A DNA stretch of 64,000 nucleotides from CAYMTR01 sp964393405 (GTDB lineage Bacteria > Bacteroidota > Bacteroidia > Bacteroidales > Prolixibacteraceae). The first letter of the stretch is position 1, and each line of letters begins with the position of its first letter. Positions 8,567 through 17,776 of this stretch are shown here, in pieces. Position numbers and translations under genes: made by a program. The stretch spans positions 1-64,000 of the forward strand of contig CAYMTR010000006.1 of assembly GCA_964393405.1 (NCBI GenBank). The letters run 5' to 3'. The notes below the pieces were generated by a model that was not told the origin of the DNA, did not search any database, and was given only the letters and a program-made list of their open reading frames with translations.

Positions 8567-9688
8567 GTGAAAATAGCAGTTAATACACAACATTTACTAA
8601 AGGACAGGCTCGAGGGTATTGGGTGGTTTGCACATGAGACATTGAAAAGAATAGTCAAGTGGCATCCTGAGCATGAGTTTATTTTCATTTTTGACAGGAA
8701 GTGGGATGAGAGTTTTATATACGGAGATAATGTATTACCGATAAAGACAACAATACCTTCGCGACATCCATTTTTATGGTATTGGCATTATGAGATAGAT
8801 ATTCCGGGTATTTTAAAGGAACATAAACCAGACCTGTTTTTTTCTCCTGACGGGTGGATGTCATTAAAGACAAAAGTACCAACTGTGGATGTAGTTCACG
8901 ATATAAATTTTATGCACAGGGGGGGGGATTTTCCATTTTTATATAGGAGATATTATCAGCATTATTTTCCGTTATATATAAAAAGAGCAAAAAGGCTTAT
9001 TACAGTATCTGAGTATAGTAAAAAAGATATTGTTGATAATCTGAATGTTAGTCCAGACAAAATTGATGTCGCCTATAACGGGTGCAATGAAATATTTACA
9101 GGAGTTTCAGCAGAAGTAAAGAAAGAAGTACGTGCCCGATTTACAGGAGGCAATCCCTACTTTATATTTGTAGGATCGCAGAACCCTCGGAAAAACATAA
9201 ATGGTTTGCTTGAAGCGTTTGATCAGTTTAAAGTGAATGATACGTTAAACTACAAGTTAGTATTTGCAGGAAAGCCGATGTTTGGAAGTAAAGAGCTTGA
9301 AGAAAAGTTAGGTGATATGAAATTCAGGGATGAAGTGATTTTTACTAATAGAATATCCACAGAAGTTCTGCAGCTTTTACTTTCAAGTTCAGATGCACTT
9401 TTATTGGTGTCATTTCTTGAAGGATTTGGGATTCCTATAGTGGAAGCCATGAATTGCGATGTGCCTGTTATTTGTTCAGATGTCACTTCTTTGCCGGAGG
9501 TAGCCGGAGATGCGGCCCTTTATGTAGATCCCTACAATATAGGATCTATTATAGGAGCTATGACAAAAATATCTCAAGATCAGGAGTTGAGGAAGGAGTT
9601 GATTTCAAGAGGAAGAATTCAGAGGGAAAAATTCAGTTGGGACAACACAGCGAAAGCTGTATGGAGTTCAATAGAAAAAGTCTTGTGA
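8567..9688 (+). CDS. Glycosyltransferase family 4 (GT-B fold)
   Basis: The 373-residue product has the two Rossmann-like halves of a GT-B enzyme. The C-terminal half contains FVGSQNPRKN, the nucleotide-sugar loop, and EGFGIPIVEA, the EX7E motif typical of retaining GT4 enzymes. The N-terminal half has VDVVHDINF and ITVSEYSKKD, usual for the acceptor domain. The start is GTG at 8567, giving MKIAVNTQHLL, a normal family N-terminus. It faces a divergent flippase gene and is followed one base later by rnhB. It probably adds a sugar to a surface glycan; donor and acceptor are not determinable here. Confidence 0.9.
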   Translation: MKIAVNTQHLLKDRLEGIGWFAHETLKRIVKWHPEHEFIFIFDRKWDESFIYGDNVLPIKTTIPSRHPFLWYWHYEIDIPGILKEHKPDLFFSPDGWMSLKTKVPTVDVVHDINFMHRGGDFPFLYRRYYQHYFPLYIKRAKRLITVSEYSKKDIVDNLNVSPDKIDVAYNGCNEIFTGVSAEVKKEVRARFTGGNPYFIFVGSQNPRKNINGLLEAFDQFKVNDTLNYKLVFAGKPMFGSKELEEKLGDMKFRDEVIFTNRISTEVLQLLLSSSDALLLVSFLEGFGIPIVEAMNCDVPVICSDVTSLPEVAGDAALYVDPYNIGSIIGAMTKISQDQELRKELISRGRIQREKFSWDNTAKAVWSSIEKVL

Positions 9689-9689
9689 C

Positions 9690-10304
9690 ATGAATTTACA
9701 ATTAAAATCATTTTTTCAGGCAGATTTAATAGAAGCCGGATGCGATGAAGCGGGGAGGGGATGTTTAGCCGGACCGGTATTTGCTGCTGCTGTTATTTTA
9801 CCCAAAGATTACGAAAATCCCATATTAAATGATTCAAAGCAGTTGACTGAAGTTCAGCGTTATCAGTTAAGACCGGAAATTGAAAAGTCGGCTATTGCAT
9901 GGGCTATTGGAGTTGTTTCAAACGAAGAAATTGACAAGATAAATATTTTAAATTCCTCTATCTTGGCAATGCACAGAGCAGTTATTGGTTTGAAGATAGC
10001 GCCGGAGTTTCTGATAATAGATGGTAACAGATTTAAAAAATTGAATGACATTCCATATCAATGCATTATTAAAGGTGATGGGAAGTATTTAGCAATAGCA
10101 GCAGCGTCAGTACTTGCAAAGACATACAGAGATGATTTTATGATAGAAATAGATAAAGAATACCCTGAGTACGGGTGGAGTAGAAATAAAGGTTATCCAA
10201 CCAAGTTGCACAGAAATGCGTTAAGAAACCATGGTGAAACGCACTATCACCGCAAGTCGTTCAGACTATTAAATGATCAACTTGAATTAGGGTTATTTGA
10301 ATAA
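9690..10304 (+). CDS. rnhB: Ribonuclease HII
   Basis: Cleaves the RNA strand of RNA-DNA hybrids, including single ribonucleotides left in DNA. The 204-residue protein shows the type 2 RNase H motifs: CDEAGRG at residues 18-24 supplies the first two acidic catalytic residues, IIDG near 109 the third, and AKTYRDDFM near 138 the fourth. The length is normal for the bacterial enzyme. The ATG follows the glycosyltransferase stop codon after a single base, implying co-transcription. A type 1 RNase H (rnhA) lies 2 kb downstream, so the organism has both types. Confidence 0.96.
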   Translation: MNLQLKSFFQADLIEAGCDEAGRGCLAGPVFAAAVILPKDYENPILNDSKQLTEVQRYQLRPEIEKSAIAWAIGVVSNEEIDKINILNSSILAMHRAVIGLKIAPEFLIIDGNRFKKLNDIPYQCIIKGDGKYLAIAAASVLAKTYRDDFMIEIDKEYPEYGWSRNKGYPTKLHRNALRNHGETHYHRKSFRLLNDQLELGLFE

Positions 10305-10328
10305 TGAGGAAAGGGTTGTTTTAATAAA

Positions 10329-12488
10329 ATGCATATGAATAAAAAGATATTAATTATAATTGTTGCTGCACTTTTAATTGGCGAGAGAGTATCTGGAGAT
10401 GAGGGAATGTGGCTTCCATATTTTTTAAGTAAGAACAACGTTGAAAAGCTTGAAGAACTTGGTAGTGTATTATCGCCTGTCGATATATATGATTATAAAA
10501 AGTCATCAATAAAAGATGCAGTTATTGTTCTCGACCATGGTTCTTGTACAGGAGAGATTGTTTCTCCGGAAGGGCTTTTTTTCACCAACAACCATTGTGG
10601 GTATAGTGATATTCAAAAATTATCGACAGAAGAGGACAACATACTAAGGGATGGATTTTGGGCAGGGAAGAAAGAAGATGAGCTACCGGTTACTGGTAAG
10701 AGTGTTTCTTTCTTAATCAATGTTGAAGATGTAACAGATTCCATATTATTGGTTTTGAACGATGAAATGACTGAAGAACAAAGAAATTCAAAAATCATTT
10801 CAGCTTCTATAGAGCTTGAAAGAAGAGCAACAAAGGGCAATCATTACGAATCTTCGGTTGAGGCATTCTATTCTGGGAATAAGTATTTTCTTTTCACCTA
10901 TGAAACATTTTATGATATAAGACTAGTTGGAACACCTCCTCATTTTATAGGTAAATTTGGTGCAGAAACTGATAACTGGATGTGGCCGAGGCATAACGGT
11001 GATTTTGCTATATTTAGGATATACACTGACAAAGAAGGGAAGCCAGCAAGTTATTCAAAAGATAATATACCCTTAAAGCCCAAGCATTTTTTCCCAATAT
11101 ATCTTGGAGGATATGAAAATGGTGATTTTTCGATGGTAATGGGATATCCAGGAACAACAAACAGGTATTTAACATCTGAGGGGGTTACACTGACAAGGGA
11201 AAGTATAAATAAGGCACGAATCAGAAACAGAAAGGAAAAGCTTGAAATATTGAGTGAATATATGTCGACAGGGATCACACCTACTTTGAAATATGCCGGG
11301 AAATATGCGCGAAGTTCAAATTATTACAAATATAGTGTTGGGCAGAATAAGGGAGTTGAAAGGTTAAAAGTAAATGAAAAGAAGCAGAGTTTGGAAGAAG
11401 ATTTTACCAAATGGGTAAATGAAACAGAAGAAAGGAAAATTAAATATGGACAAGCATTAACTTTAATTTCGGAAGCGTATGTTGATAAAGAAGATAACAT
11501 AGCATTACAATTTTTAATAGAATCCTATTTATATGGACCGGAAATATTCAATTTTTCTTTAAAATTCAGAGAATTAAGAGGGGCATTAAAAAAGAGTAGC
11601 AGTAAAGAGCTAGTCGAGATTTTTGTTGAAAAAATGGAAGAAATACTTGTTAGCTTTTATAAGGATTATGATGCAGAAACAGATAAAAGGATTGTAGCTT
11701 CGTTAGCAGAGATATACTCAAAAAATGTAAACAAGAAATATCTTCCTGATTTTTATAAAGTGATAGAGAACAAATACAAAAACAATTTTGAAAAGTGGGC
11801 GGACGATATTTTTAAGAAAAGCATGTTCGATGATGAAAATAAGATTAAAGCTTTTCTTAAGGATCCGAAGATTTCATTAATAGAGAACGACCCGGTTTAT
11901 AAAATATCGCAAGATATTAGTAAGGAAATTAAGAAAATAAGGAACGAAAATGAAATAGATGATGAGAAACTGGATAAAGGATATCGTTTATTGTTGTCGG
12001 GGCTGATGGAAATGAATCCGGACATTGAGTTTTATCCAGATGCAAATTCTACAATGAGATTGACATATGGTAAGGTTCAGGATTATAGACCTTCTGATGC
12101 CATCCATTACAATTATTATACAACATTGAAAGGTTATATTGAAAAAGAAATACCGGGAGACAAAGAGTTTAATGTTTGGCCAAGGCTAAAAGAGCTCTAT
12201 TATGCAGGTGATTATGGTGAATATAAAGATAAAGATAGTACACTTCACACTTGTTTTATAACAAACAATGATATTACTGGAGGGAACTCCGGTAGTCCTG
12301 TTTTAAACACAAGAGGTGAGTTAATTGGGATAGCATTTGATGGAAACTGGGAGGCGATGAGCGGAGATATGATCTTTGAACCTGAATATCAAAGATGTAT
12401 TAACGTTGATGTACGGTTTGTGCTATGGGTAATAGATAAATTTGCCGGAGCGACAAATATAATTGATGAATTGACTATTATAAAATAG
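10329..12488 (+). CDS. dpp7: S46 family dipeptidyl-peptidase, DPP7-like
   Basis: A 719-residue periplasmic exopeptidase that removes dipeptides from oligopeptides. The signal peptide covers residues ~1-22 and the mature protein begins near GDEGMWLP, the hallmark of family S46. The catalytic triad is visible: His in TNNHCGY, Asp in WPRHNGDFAIF and Ser in TGGNSGSP. Eighteen residues after the catalytic Ser, where acidic-specific DPP11 enzymes carry Arg (Arg673 of the Porphyromonas enzyme), this protein has Gly (FDGNWEAM). That is the DPP7 state, which favours hydrophobic residues at P1. Two start codons lie close together (10329 and 10335). The specificity is inferred from that one position. 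It probably feeds peptide nutrition. Confidence 0.88.
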   Translation: MHMNKKILIIIVAALLIGERVSGDEGMWLPYFLSKNNVEKLEELGSVLSPVDIYDYKKSSIKDAVIVLDHGSCTGEIVSPEGLFFTNNHCGYSDIQKLSTEEDNILRDGFWAGKKEDELPVTGKSVSFLINVEDVTDSILLVLNDEMTEEQRNSKIISASIELERRATKGNHYESSVEAFYSGNKYFLFTYETFYDIRLVGTPPHFIGKFGAETDNWMWPRHNGDFAIFRIYTDKEGKPASYSKDNIPLKPKHFFPIYLGGYENGDFSMVMGYPGTTNRYLTSEGVTLTRESINKARIRNRKEKLEILSEYMSTGITPTLKYAGKYARSSNYYKYSVGQNKGVERLKVNEKKQSLEEDFTKWVNETEERKIKYGQALTLISEAYVDKEDNIALQFLIESYLYGPEIFNFSLKFRELRGALKKSSSKELVEIFVEKMEEILVSFYKDYDAETDKRIVASLAEIYSKNVNKKYLPDFYKVIENKYKNNFEKWADDIFKKSMFDDENKIKAFLKDPKISLIENDPVYKISQDISKEIKKIRNENEIDDEKLDKGYRLLLSGLMEMNPDIEFYPDANSTMRLTYGKVQDYRPSDAIHYNYYTTLKGYIEKEIPGDKEFNVWPRLKELYYAGDYGEYKDKDSTLHTCFITNNDITGGNSGSPVLNTRGELIGIAFDGNWEAMSGDMIFEPEYQRCINVDVRFVLWVIDKFAGATNIIDELTIIK

Positions 12489-12517
12489 TTTGCAAAACAT
12501 CATTTTTACTAAATTTG
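12489..12517 (+). promoter_or_regulatory. Candidate rnhA promoter
   Basis: TTTG at 12489-12492 and TAAATTTG at 12510-12517 fit the Bacteroidota -33 and -7 elements, with a 17-base spacer that is a little short of the usual 19-21. The rnhA start is 42 bases downstream. Confidence 0.45.
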
Positions 12518-12558
12518 CGTGCCAACAAAAAATAATTAACCTGTGATAAAAAATTTAA

Positions 12559-13020
12559 ATGCCATCTAATATCATTGTTTACACAGATGGGGCATCTAGT
12601 GGTAACCCAGGGCCTGGAGGCTATGGTATTGTTATGATTTCAGGGAATTATAAAAAAGAATTTTCGGCCGGATATAAATTGACTACCAATAACAGGATGG
12701 AATTGTTGGCAGTAATTGTTTCACTTGAGAACCTTAAACATGAAAATTGTGATGTAACAATATATTCTGATTCTAAATATGTTATTGATTCAGTTTCAAA
12801 AGGTTGGGTTTTTTCGTGGGAACAAAAAGATTATAAGGGCAAGAAAAATCCAGATTTGTGGGTTCGATTTTTAAAAATTTATAGAAAGCACAGAGTCAAG
12901 TTTGTTTGGGTTAAAGGACATGCTGACAACAAGTACAATGAAAAGTGTGATGAGTTGGCGGTAAAGGCATCCAAGGGGCCGGTTTTATTGGATGATACAG
13001 GTTATAATGCCGGATTATAA
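12559..13020 (+). CDS. rnhA: Ribonuclease HI
   Basis: Degrades RNA in RNA-DNA hybrids such as Okazaki primers and R-loops. The 153-residue protein is the usual bacterial length. All four acidic catalytic residues are present: Asp in YTDGASSGNPGPGG (residue 9), Glu in NNRMEL, Asp in YSDSKYV and Asp in NEKCDELA. The handle region before the KGHADN loop is also present, as in the E. coli enzyme. The start is ATG at 12559. It is followed after 9 bases by waaA, suggesting a two-gene transcript. Confidence 0.97.
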   Translation: MPSNIIVYTDGASSGNPGPGGYGIVMISGNYKKEFSAGYKLTTNNRMELLAVIVSLENLKHENCDVTIYSDSKYVIDSVSKGWVFSWEQKDYKGKKNPDLWVRFLKIYRKHRVKFVWVKGHADNKYNEKCDELAVKASKGPVLLDDTGYNAGL

Positions 13021-13029
13021 GATAATATT

Positions 13030-14262
13030 ATGCGTTTTATTTACAATTTCGGATTAATAATTTACTTATTAATTTTAAGACTTGCCTCTTCCAAAAATCC
13101 AAAGGCAAGGAAGTGGCTTGATGGAAGAAAGGATCTATTGAAAAGGATCAAAACTGAAAAGAAATTTGAAGGTAAAAGTGTATGGGTACATTGTGCTTCC
13201 TTAGGAGAGTTTGAGCAAGGGAGGCCCTTAATTGAAGAAATAAAAAGGAGATATCCTCAGAAAAAAATAATATTGACATTCTTCTCGCCATCGGGTTACG
13301 AAGTGCAAAAGGATTATGAGCAAGCAGAATATGTGTGTTACATGCCGCTTGATTCTAAAAGAAATGTCAAGAAATTCATAAAACTAATAGACCCGGAAGT
13401 AGTCTTCTTTATAAAGTACGAATATTGGTTCAACTATTTGAGATTATTAAAAAAGAAATCAATACCTGTTTATTTTGTATCATCGATTTTTAGATTAGAT
13501 CAATTATTTTTTAAGTGGTATGGTGGATGGTATAGGAAAATGTTAAAAATGCCGACTCATTTCTTTATACAAAACCAGGAATCAGCAGATCTTTTAGAAA
13601 AACTAAAGGTTACAAATTACACGATAACAGGAGATACAAGATTTGACAGAGTAGCTCGCATATTTGATAGCGTCAGGCCTTTACCGATAATTGAACAATT
13701 TCTTGACTTCAACAAAGCCATAATTGCTGGTAGCAGCTGGAAAGCAGAAGAAGCATTATTGATGCAATATTTAAGGATAAACCCGAGCCTGAAAATAATT
13801 ATAGCACCTCATGAAGTTGGGGAAGAGAGTATAAGCAGGATAAAAAAACAATTTGGAGAGAAAAATACAGTGTGTTACAGTAAGGCGACTCCATCATCCA
13901 TGGTTGGTTGTAAAGTGATGATAATAGATTGTTATGGATTATTAACTTCGCTATATCAATATGGCATGATATCAATAGTAGGGGGAGGTTTTGGTGTAGG
14001 CATTCATAATGTTTTAGAGCCGGCAGCATTTGGTATGCCGATAATTTTTGGACCAAATTACGAGAAATTCAGAGAAGCAAAAGAGTTGGTGGAAATTCAT
14101 TGTGCATTTCCTGTAAACAACATTGAAGAATTCAATACTTTGCTTACTCATCTGTTAAAAGATAAAAATGTTGTCAACACCATATCACAAAAGGCAGCAA
14201 TATATGTTAGAGACAACGTAGGAGCAACAACAAAGATTGTAGACTGTGTTTTCAACAGTTGA
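13030..14262 (+). CDS. waaA: 3-deoxy-D-manno-octulosonic acid (Kdo) transferase
   Basis: Transfers Kdo from CMP-Kdo to the lipid A precursor, the first sugar addition of the lipopolysaccharide core. The 410-residue GT30 protein begins with a membrane-anchoring hydrophobic segment (FGLIIYLLILRLA). It contains the catalytic glutamate in SLGEFEQGRP (Glu60), a GDTRFDRV segment, and the CMP-Kdo binding region GGGFGVGIHNVLEPAAFGMP. It follows rnhA by 9 bases. The number of Kdo residues added cannot be judged from sequence. Confidence 0.95.
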   Translation: MRFIYNFGLIIYLLILRLASSKNPKARKWLDGRKDLLKRIKTEKKFEGKSVWVHCASLGEFEQGRPLIEEIKRRYPQKKIILTFFSPSGYEVQKDYEQAEYVCYMPLDSKRNVKKFIKLIDPEVVFFIKYEYWFNYLRLLKKKSIPVYFVSSIFRLDQLFFKWYGGWYRKMLKMPTHFFIQNQESADLLEKLKVTNYTITGDTRFDRVARIFDSVRPLPIIEQFLDFNKAIIAGSSWKAEEALLMQYLRINPSLKIIIAPHEVGEESISRIKKQFGEKNTVCYSKATPSSMVGCKVMIIDCYGLLTSLYQYGMISIVGGGFGVGIHNVLEPAAFGMPIIFGPNYEKFREAKELVEIHCAFPVNNIEEFNTLLTHLLKDKNVVNTISQKAAIYVRDNVGATTKIVDCVFNS

Positions 14263-14567
14263 ATGTTGATTAAATTTTCAATTTTATATTTAATTTCACT
14301 TGACTTTTCAATTTTATTTCAATATGGAGACATATTGATTTTTCCTTAGTGCTTATTTTTTTGGTAAACTTTTTGAGAAATATTAAAAAGTAAAACATTG
14401 AAATTAAGACGAGTAAATCCTCAAGGTTGATAACTTCTTAATAACTTCTTTAAAATAAGTTATCCGTTTTGTATCCTTAATTGTATTTTCGATAACGATT
14501 ATTTTTGATCCCAAAGAATCGTGACAACCTAAATTATGAGTGTTAAACACCCTTTTTCAAAAGAATT
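14263..14567 (+). promoter_or_regulatory. 305-base leader of nrdJ with repeats at 14429-14464
   Basis: This gap before the ribonucleotide reductase gene holds ATAACTTCTT twice (14430-14439 and 14441-14450), one helical turn apart. An inverted repeat, GATAACTT at 14429-14436 and AAGTTATC at 14457-14464, frames them. A -7-like TATTTTTG lies at 14500-14507, but without a well-spaced TTTG upstream. The arrangement suggests a regulator-binding site upstream of the promoter. I looked for the conserved core of a cobalamin riboswitch and did not see it. Confidence 0.4.
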
Positions 14568-17129
14568 ATGGAGCTGGAAAATGTAGAAGTTATCAAGACA
14601 AAAAAAAGAACTTTCTCCTCGGATGAAGCGTATCAGGCATCTCTTAAATATTTTAAGGGTGATGACCTTGCAGCACGTGTATGGGTAAACAAGTATGCAC
14701 TTAAGGATTCCCACGGCAATATTTATGAGTTAACACCTGATGATATGCACAGGCGTTTAGCAAAAGAAATTGCTCGAATAGAAAAAACGTATGCAAATCC
14801 TATTACGGAAGATGAAATTTTTAATGTACTAAAAGAGTTTAAGTACATCGTACCACAGGGTGGGCCAATGACAGGTATTGGGAATTGTTACCAAATTGCT
14901 TCATTGTCGAATTGCTTTGTAATTGGGAATGATGGTGATTCTGATTCTTATGGAGGAATTATGAAAATTGATCAGGAACAAGTACAATTGATGAAGCGAC
15001 GAGGAGGAGTTGGGCACGACCTTTCTCACATCAGGCCAAAGGGGTCACCGGTACTAAATTCTGCTTTGACTTCTACCGGGTTGGTGCCATTTATGGAAAG
15101 ATATTCTAATTCAACTCGAGAAGTTGCTCAGGATGGCAGAAGGGGTGCACTTATGTTGTCTGTTTTAATTAAGCATCCTGATTCAGAGCAGTTTATTGAT
15201 GCTAAACTAGAGCAAGGTAAAGTGACCGGAGCGAACATTTCAGTCAAGATAGATGATGAATTCATGCGGGCAGTGAGTGATGGGAAAAAATATGTTCAGA
15301 ATTATCCTGTATATTCAAAAGAACCTACTTTTTCGAAAGAGATTGATGCTCGTGGTTTATGGGAAAAGATTGTATATAACGCATGGAAATCGGCAGAACC
15401 AGGTATTTTATTTTGGGATACAATAATAAAAGAGTCTTTGCCTGATTGTTATGCAGATTTAGGTTATAAAACAGTTTCAACTAATCCCTGCGGAGAAATT
15501 CCTTTATGTCCATATGATAGCTGTAGGTTAATAGCATTAAACTTATACTCATATGTTGATAACCCTTTTACAAAAGAAGCGAGGTTTAATTTTGACTTAT
15601 TTAAGAAACATGTTGGCATGGCTCAAAGGATTATGGATGACATAATAGACCTTGAGCTTGAAAAGATAGATGGTATTATTGGTAAAATAGTAAATGATCC
15701 GGAAAGTGAAGAGTTAAAATCAACAGAGCTTCATTTGTGGAAAAATATAAGTAAAAAAGCGAAAGAAGGAAGAAGAACAGGAGTAGGAATAACTGCAGAA
15801 GGTGATATGCTTGCAGCTTTAGGTTTACGATACGGAAGTGAAATAGCGACTGATTTTTCTGAAGAAGTTCACCAAACAGTAACCCTTGAAGCGTACAGAT
15901 CTTCTGTACAAATGGCCAAGGAGAGGGGTGCATTTTCAATTTATGATTCAAATAGAGAGAAAAATAATCCTTTTGTGAACAGAATTAAAAATGTCGATCC
16001 TGAGTTGTATTCTGAGATGGTTAAACACGGGAGAAGGAATATTGCACTTCTTACCATTGCACCAACAGGAACAACAAGTCTTATGACTCAGACGACATCA
16101 GGTATTGAACCTGTTTTCCTGCCAGTTTATAAAAGAAGAAGGAAAGTAAATCCTAATGATCAAGATGCGCAAGTTGATTTTATAGATGAATTAGGAGATA
16201 GTTGGGAAGAATACAGTGTGTTCCATCAGAAGTTTAAAATCTGGATGCAGGTAAATGGCTTTGAATTAAACAAGAAATACACTCAAGAGGAGTTGGATGA
16301 AATGGTTGAAAAATCACCTTATTATAAAGCTACATCCAACGATGTTGATTGGCTGAGTAAGGTAAGGATGCAAGGCAGGATACAGAAATGGGTTGACCAT
16401 TCAATAAGTGTTACCATTAATATGCCTGAAGATGTATCTGAAGATTTAGTTGATAAAGTATATTTTGAAGCATGGAAATCTGGATGCAAAGGAGTTACTG
16501 TTTATAGGGATGGATCCAGAACCGGAGTGCTTATATCTGATAGGAAAAAGAAAGTAGAAGAGTCAGATGCAGGATTGGGAATTTTCCCTACAAAACGTCC
16601 TGAAAGTCTTGAGGCAGATGTAGTGCGTTTTCAGAACAATCGTGAAAAATGGATAGCTTTTATTGGTTTATTAGATGGCAAACCATATGAGATATTCACA
16701 GGTTTAGCAGATGACGAAGAAGGGCTTTTGATTCCTCGCTCAGTAAGTCAGGGAGCAATCATAAAAAAGAGGGAAGGAGAAGAGTCGAGATATGACTTTC
16801 AATATACAAATAAGAGAGGTTATAAAACAACGATGGAGGGGTTGTCATATAAATTCAATCCTGAGTTTTGGAATTATGCAAAGTTGATTTCAGGAACTTT
16901 GAGGCATGGAATGCCAATACATAAAGTTGTAGAATTGGTTTCCAGCCTATTACTTAACGATGATTCAATCAATACATGGAAGGCCGGTGTTGCAAGAGCT
17001 TTGAAAAAATACATCCCAGACGGAACAAAAGCAGAAGGTTCTGAATGTGGAAATTGCGGTTCCAGCAACATTATTTATCAGGAAGGATGTCTAACCTGCA
17101 AAGATTGTGGCCATTCCAAATGTGGTTAG
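14568..17129 (+). CDS. nrdJ: Adenosylcobalamin-dependent (class II) ribonucleotide reductase
   Basis: Reduces ribonucleotides to deoxyribonucleotides with a radical generated from adenosylcobalamin, so it works with or without oxygen but needs vitamin B12. The 853-residue protein has an early cysteine in ASLSNCFV, the active-site segment NPCGEIPL with its radical cysteine, the TIAPTGTTSLM loop, and MPEDVSEDLV ... GCKGVTVYRDGSR, typical of the large class II enzymes. The C-terminus ends in a zinc-ribbon-like cluster of paired cysteines (CGNC ... CLTCKDCG), which in this family takes part in reducing the active site. No separate small subunit gene is adjacent. A strong terminator follows, so it is monocistronic. 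Confidence 0.95.
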   Translation: MELENVEVIKTKKRTFSSDEAYQASLKYFKGDDLAARVWVNKYALKDSHGNIYELTPDDMHRRLAKEIARIEKTYANPITEDEIFNVLKEFKYIVPQGGPMTGIGNCYQIASLSNCFVIGNDGDSDSYGGIMKIDQEQVQLMKRRGGVGHDLSHIRPKGSPVLNSALTSTGLVPFMERYSNSTREVAQDGRRGALMLSVLIKHPDSEQFIDAKLEQGKVTGANISVKIDDEFMRAVSDGKKYVQNYPVYSKEPTFSKEIDARGLWEKIVYNAWKSAEPGILFWDTIIKESLPDCYADLGYKTVSTNPCGEIPLCPYDSCRLIALNLYSYVDNPFTKEARFNFDLFKKHVGMAQRIMDDIIDLELEKIDGIIGKIVNDPESEELKSTELHLWKNISKKAKEGRRTGVGITAEGDMLAALGLRYGSEIATDFSEEVHQTVTLEAYRSSVQMAKERGAFSIYDSNREKNNPFVNRIKNVDPELYSEMVKHGRRNIALLTIAPTGTTSLMTQTTSGIEPVFLPVYKRRRKVNPNDQDAQVDFIDELGDSWEEYSVFHQKFKIWMQVNGFELNKKYTQEELDEMVEKSPYYKATSNDVDWLSKVRMQGRIQKWVDHSISVTINMPEDVSEDLVDKVYFEAWKSGCKGVTVYRDGSRTGVLISDRKKKVEESDAGLGIFPTKRPESLEADVVRFQNNREKWIAFIGLLDGKPYEIFTGLADDEEGLLIPRSVSQGAIIKKREGEESRYDFQYTNKRGYKTTMEGLSYKFNPEFWNYAKLISGTLRHGMPIHKVVELVSSLLLNDDSINTWKAGVARALKKYIPDGTKAEGSECGNCGSSNIIYQEGCLTCKDCGHSKCG

Positions 17130-17147
17130 CCTTAAATATCCATAAAA

Positions 17148-17190
17148 AAAGAAGGGTGTTTGATTTATCAAATACCCTTCTTTGATTTTA
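17148..17190 (+). terminator. Rho-independent terminator after nrdJ
   Basis: A 17-bp stem (arms 17148-17164 and 17167-17183) centred on GAAGGGT and ACCCTTC, with one mismatched pair and a very short loop. The right arm ends in TTT, followed by GATTTTA. The A-rich left flank means it could also stop minus-strand transcripts. Confidence 0.8.
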
Positions 17191-17248
17191 AAAAATCATA
17201 TATCTTTACAATTGTAAACTTTAATGTAATTTTTCTAAAAAAAAGAGT

Positions 17249-17767
17249 ATGAGAAGTTTCTTTTTATTTTTATTTATGTTGTTTTTTAAGATATTTGCAA
17301 TGGGATCTACGTTTTTTGTAGAAAGAAGTTGCGCAAATGAAAACAATGAAAAGATTTCCGAGGTTGTCATTTCTGAGATAAATAAATGCGACGAAGGAGG
17401 AATTAAGAGAGGAAATCTAATTATTAATGCTGATCCAAGAATAGATACATTAATACAGATTCACAAAGAGGAAGCCCTTAGAAAAGGTGGAATTGAGGGA
17501 TACAGAGTTCAAATTTTTCAGGGAAACAAAGAGAATGCCGAACAGGCAAAGGTGAAATTTTTGATGCTTCATGAAAATTTAAAAGTTTATATTCTTTTTC
17601 AATCTCCTGATTTTAAAGTAAGAGTCGGTGATTTTAGGACTAGGAGTGAGGCACTCAAAATGAAGCATTTAATTGAAAATCAGTTTTCTTCCACTTTTGT
17701 TGTCGAAGATGTAATTAGTTTTCCAGAAATAGGGTTGAACATAAATGGTGATATTGAAATGAAGTAA
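17249..17767 (+). CDS. SPOR domain-containing secreted protein
   Basis: The 172-residue protein has an N-terminal hydrophobic signal segment (residues ~1-19). It ends in a SPOR-type fold at about 83-157 (GYRVQIFQGNKENAEQAK ... VYILFQSPDFKVRVGDF ... EALKMKHLIENQF), whose beta-alpha-beta pattern and RVGDF motif are characteristic. SPOR domains bind septal peptidoglycan stripped of stem peptides, so the protein probably sits in the periplasm at division sites. It lies 9 bases before the PurF-like gene. That link looks positional only, although the dcw cluster is just 4 kb away. Confidence 0.85.
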   Translation: MRSFFLFLFMLFFKIFAMGSTFFVERSCANENNEKISEVVISEINKCDEGGIKRGNLIINADPRIDTLIQIHKEEALRKGGIEGYRVQIFQGNKENAEQAKVKFLMLHENLKVYILFQSPDFKVRVGDFRTRSEALKMKHLIENQFSSTFVVEDVISFPEIGLNINGDIEMK

Positions 17768-17776
17768 AATATATTT

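Noticed and set aside
14263..14567. Possible cobalamin riboswitch before nrdJ
   Set aside because: A B12-dependent enzyme makes one plausible, but I could not find the conserved core or the expected stem pattern, and the region is mostly AT-rich with simple repeats.
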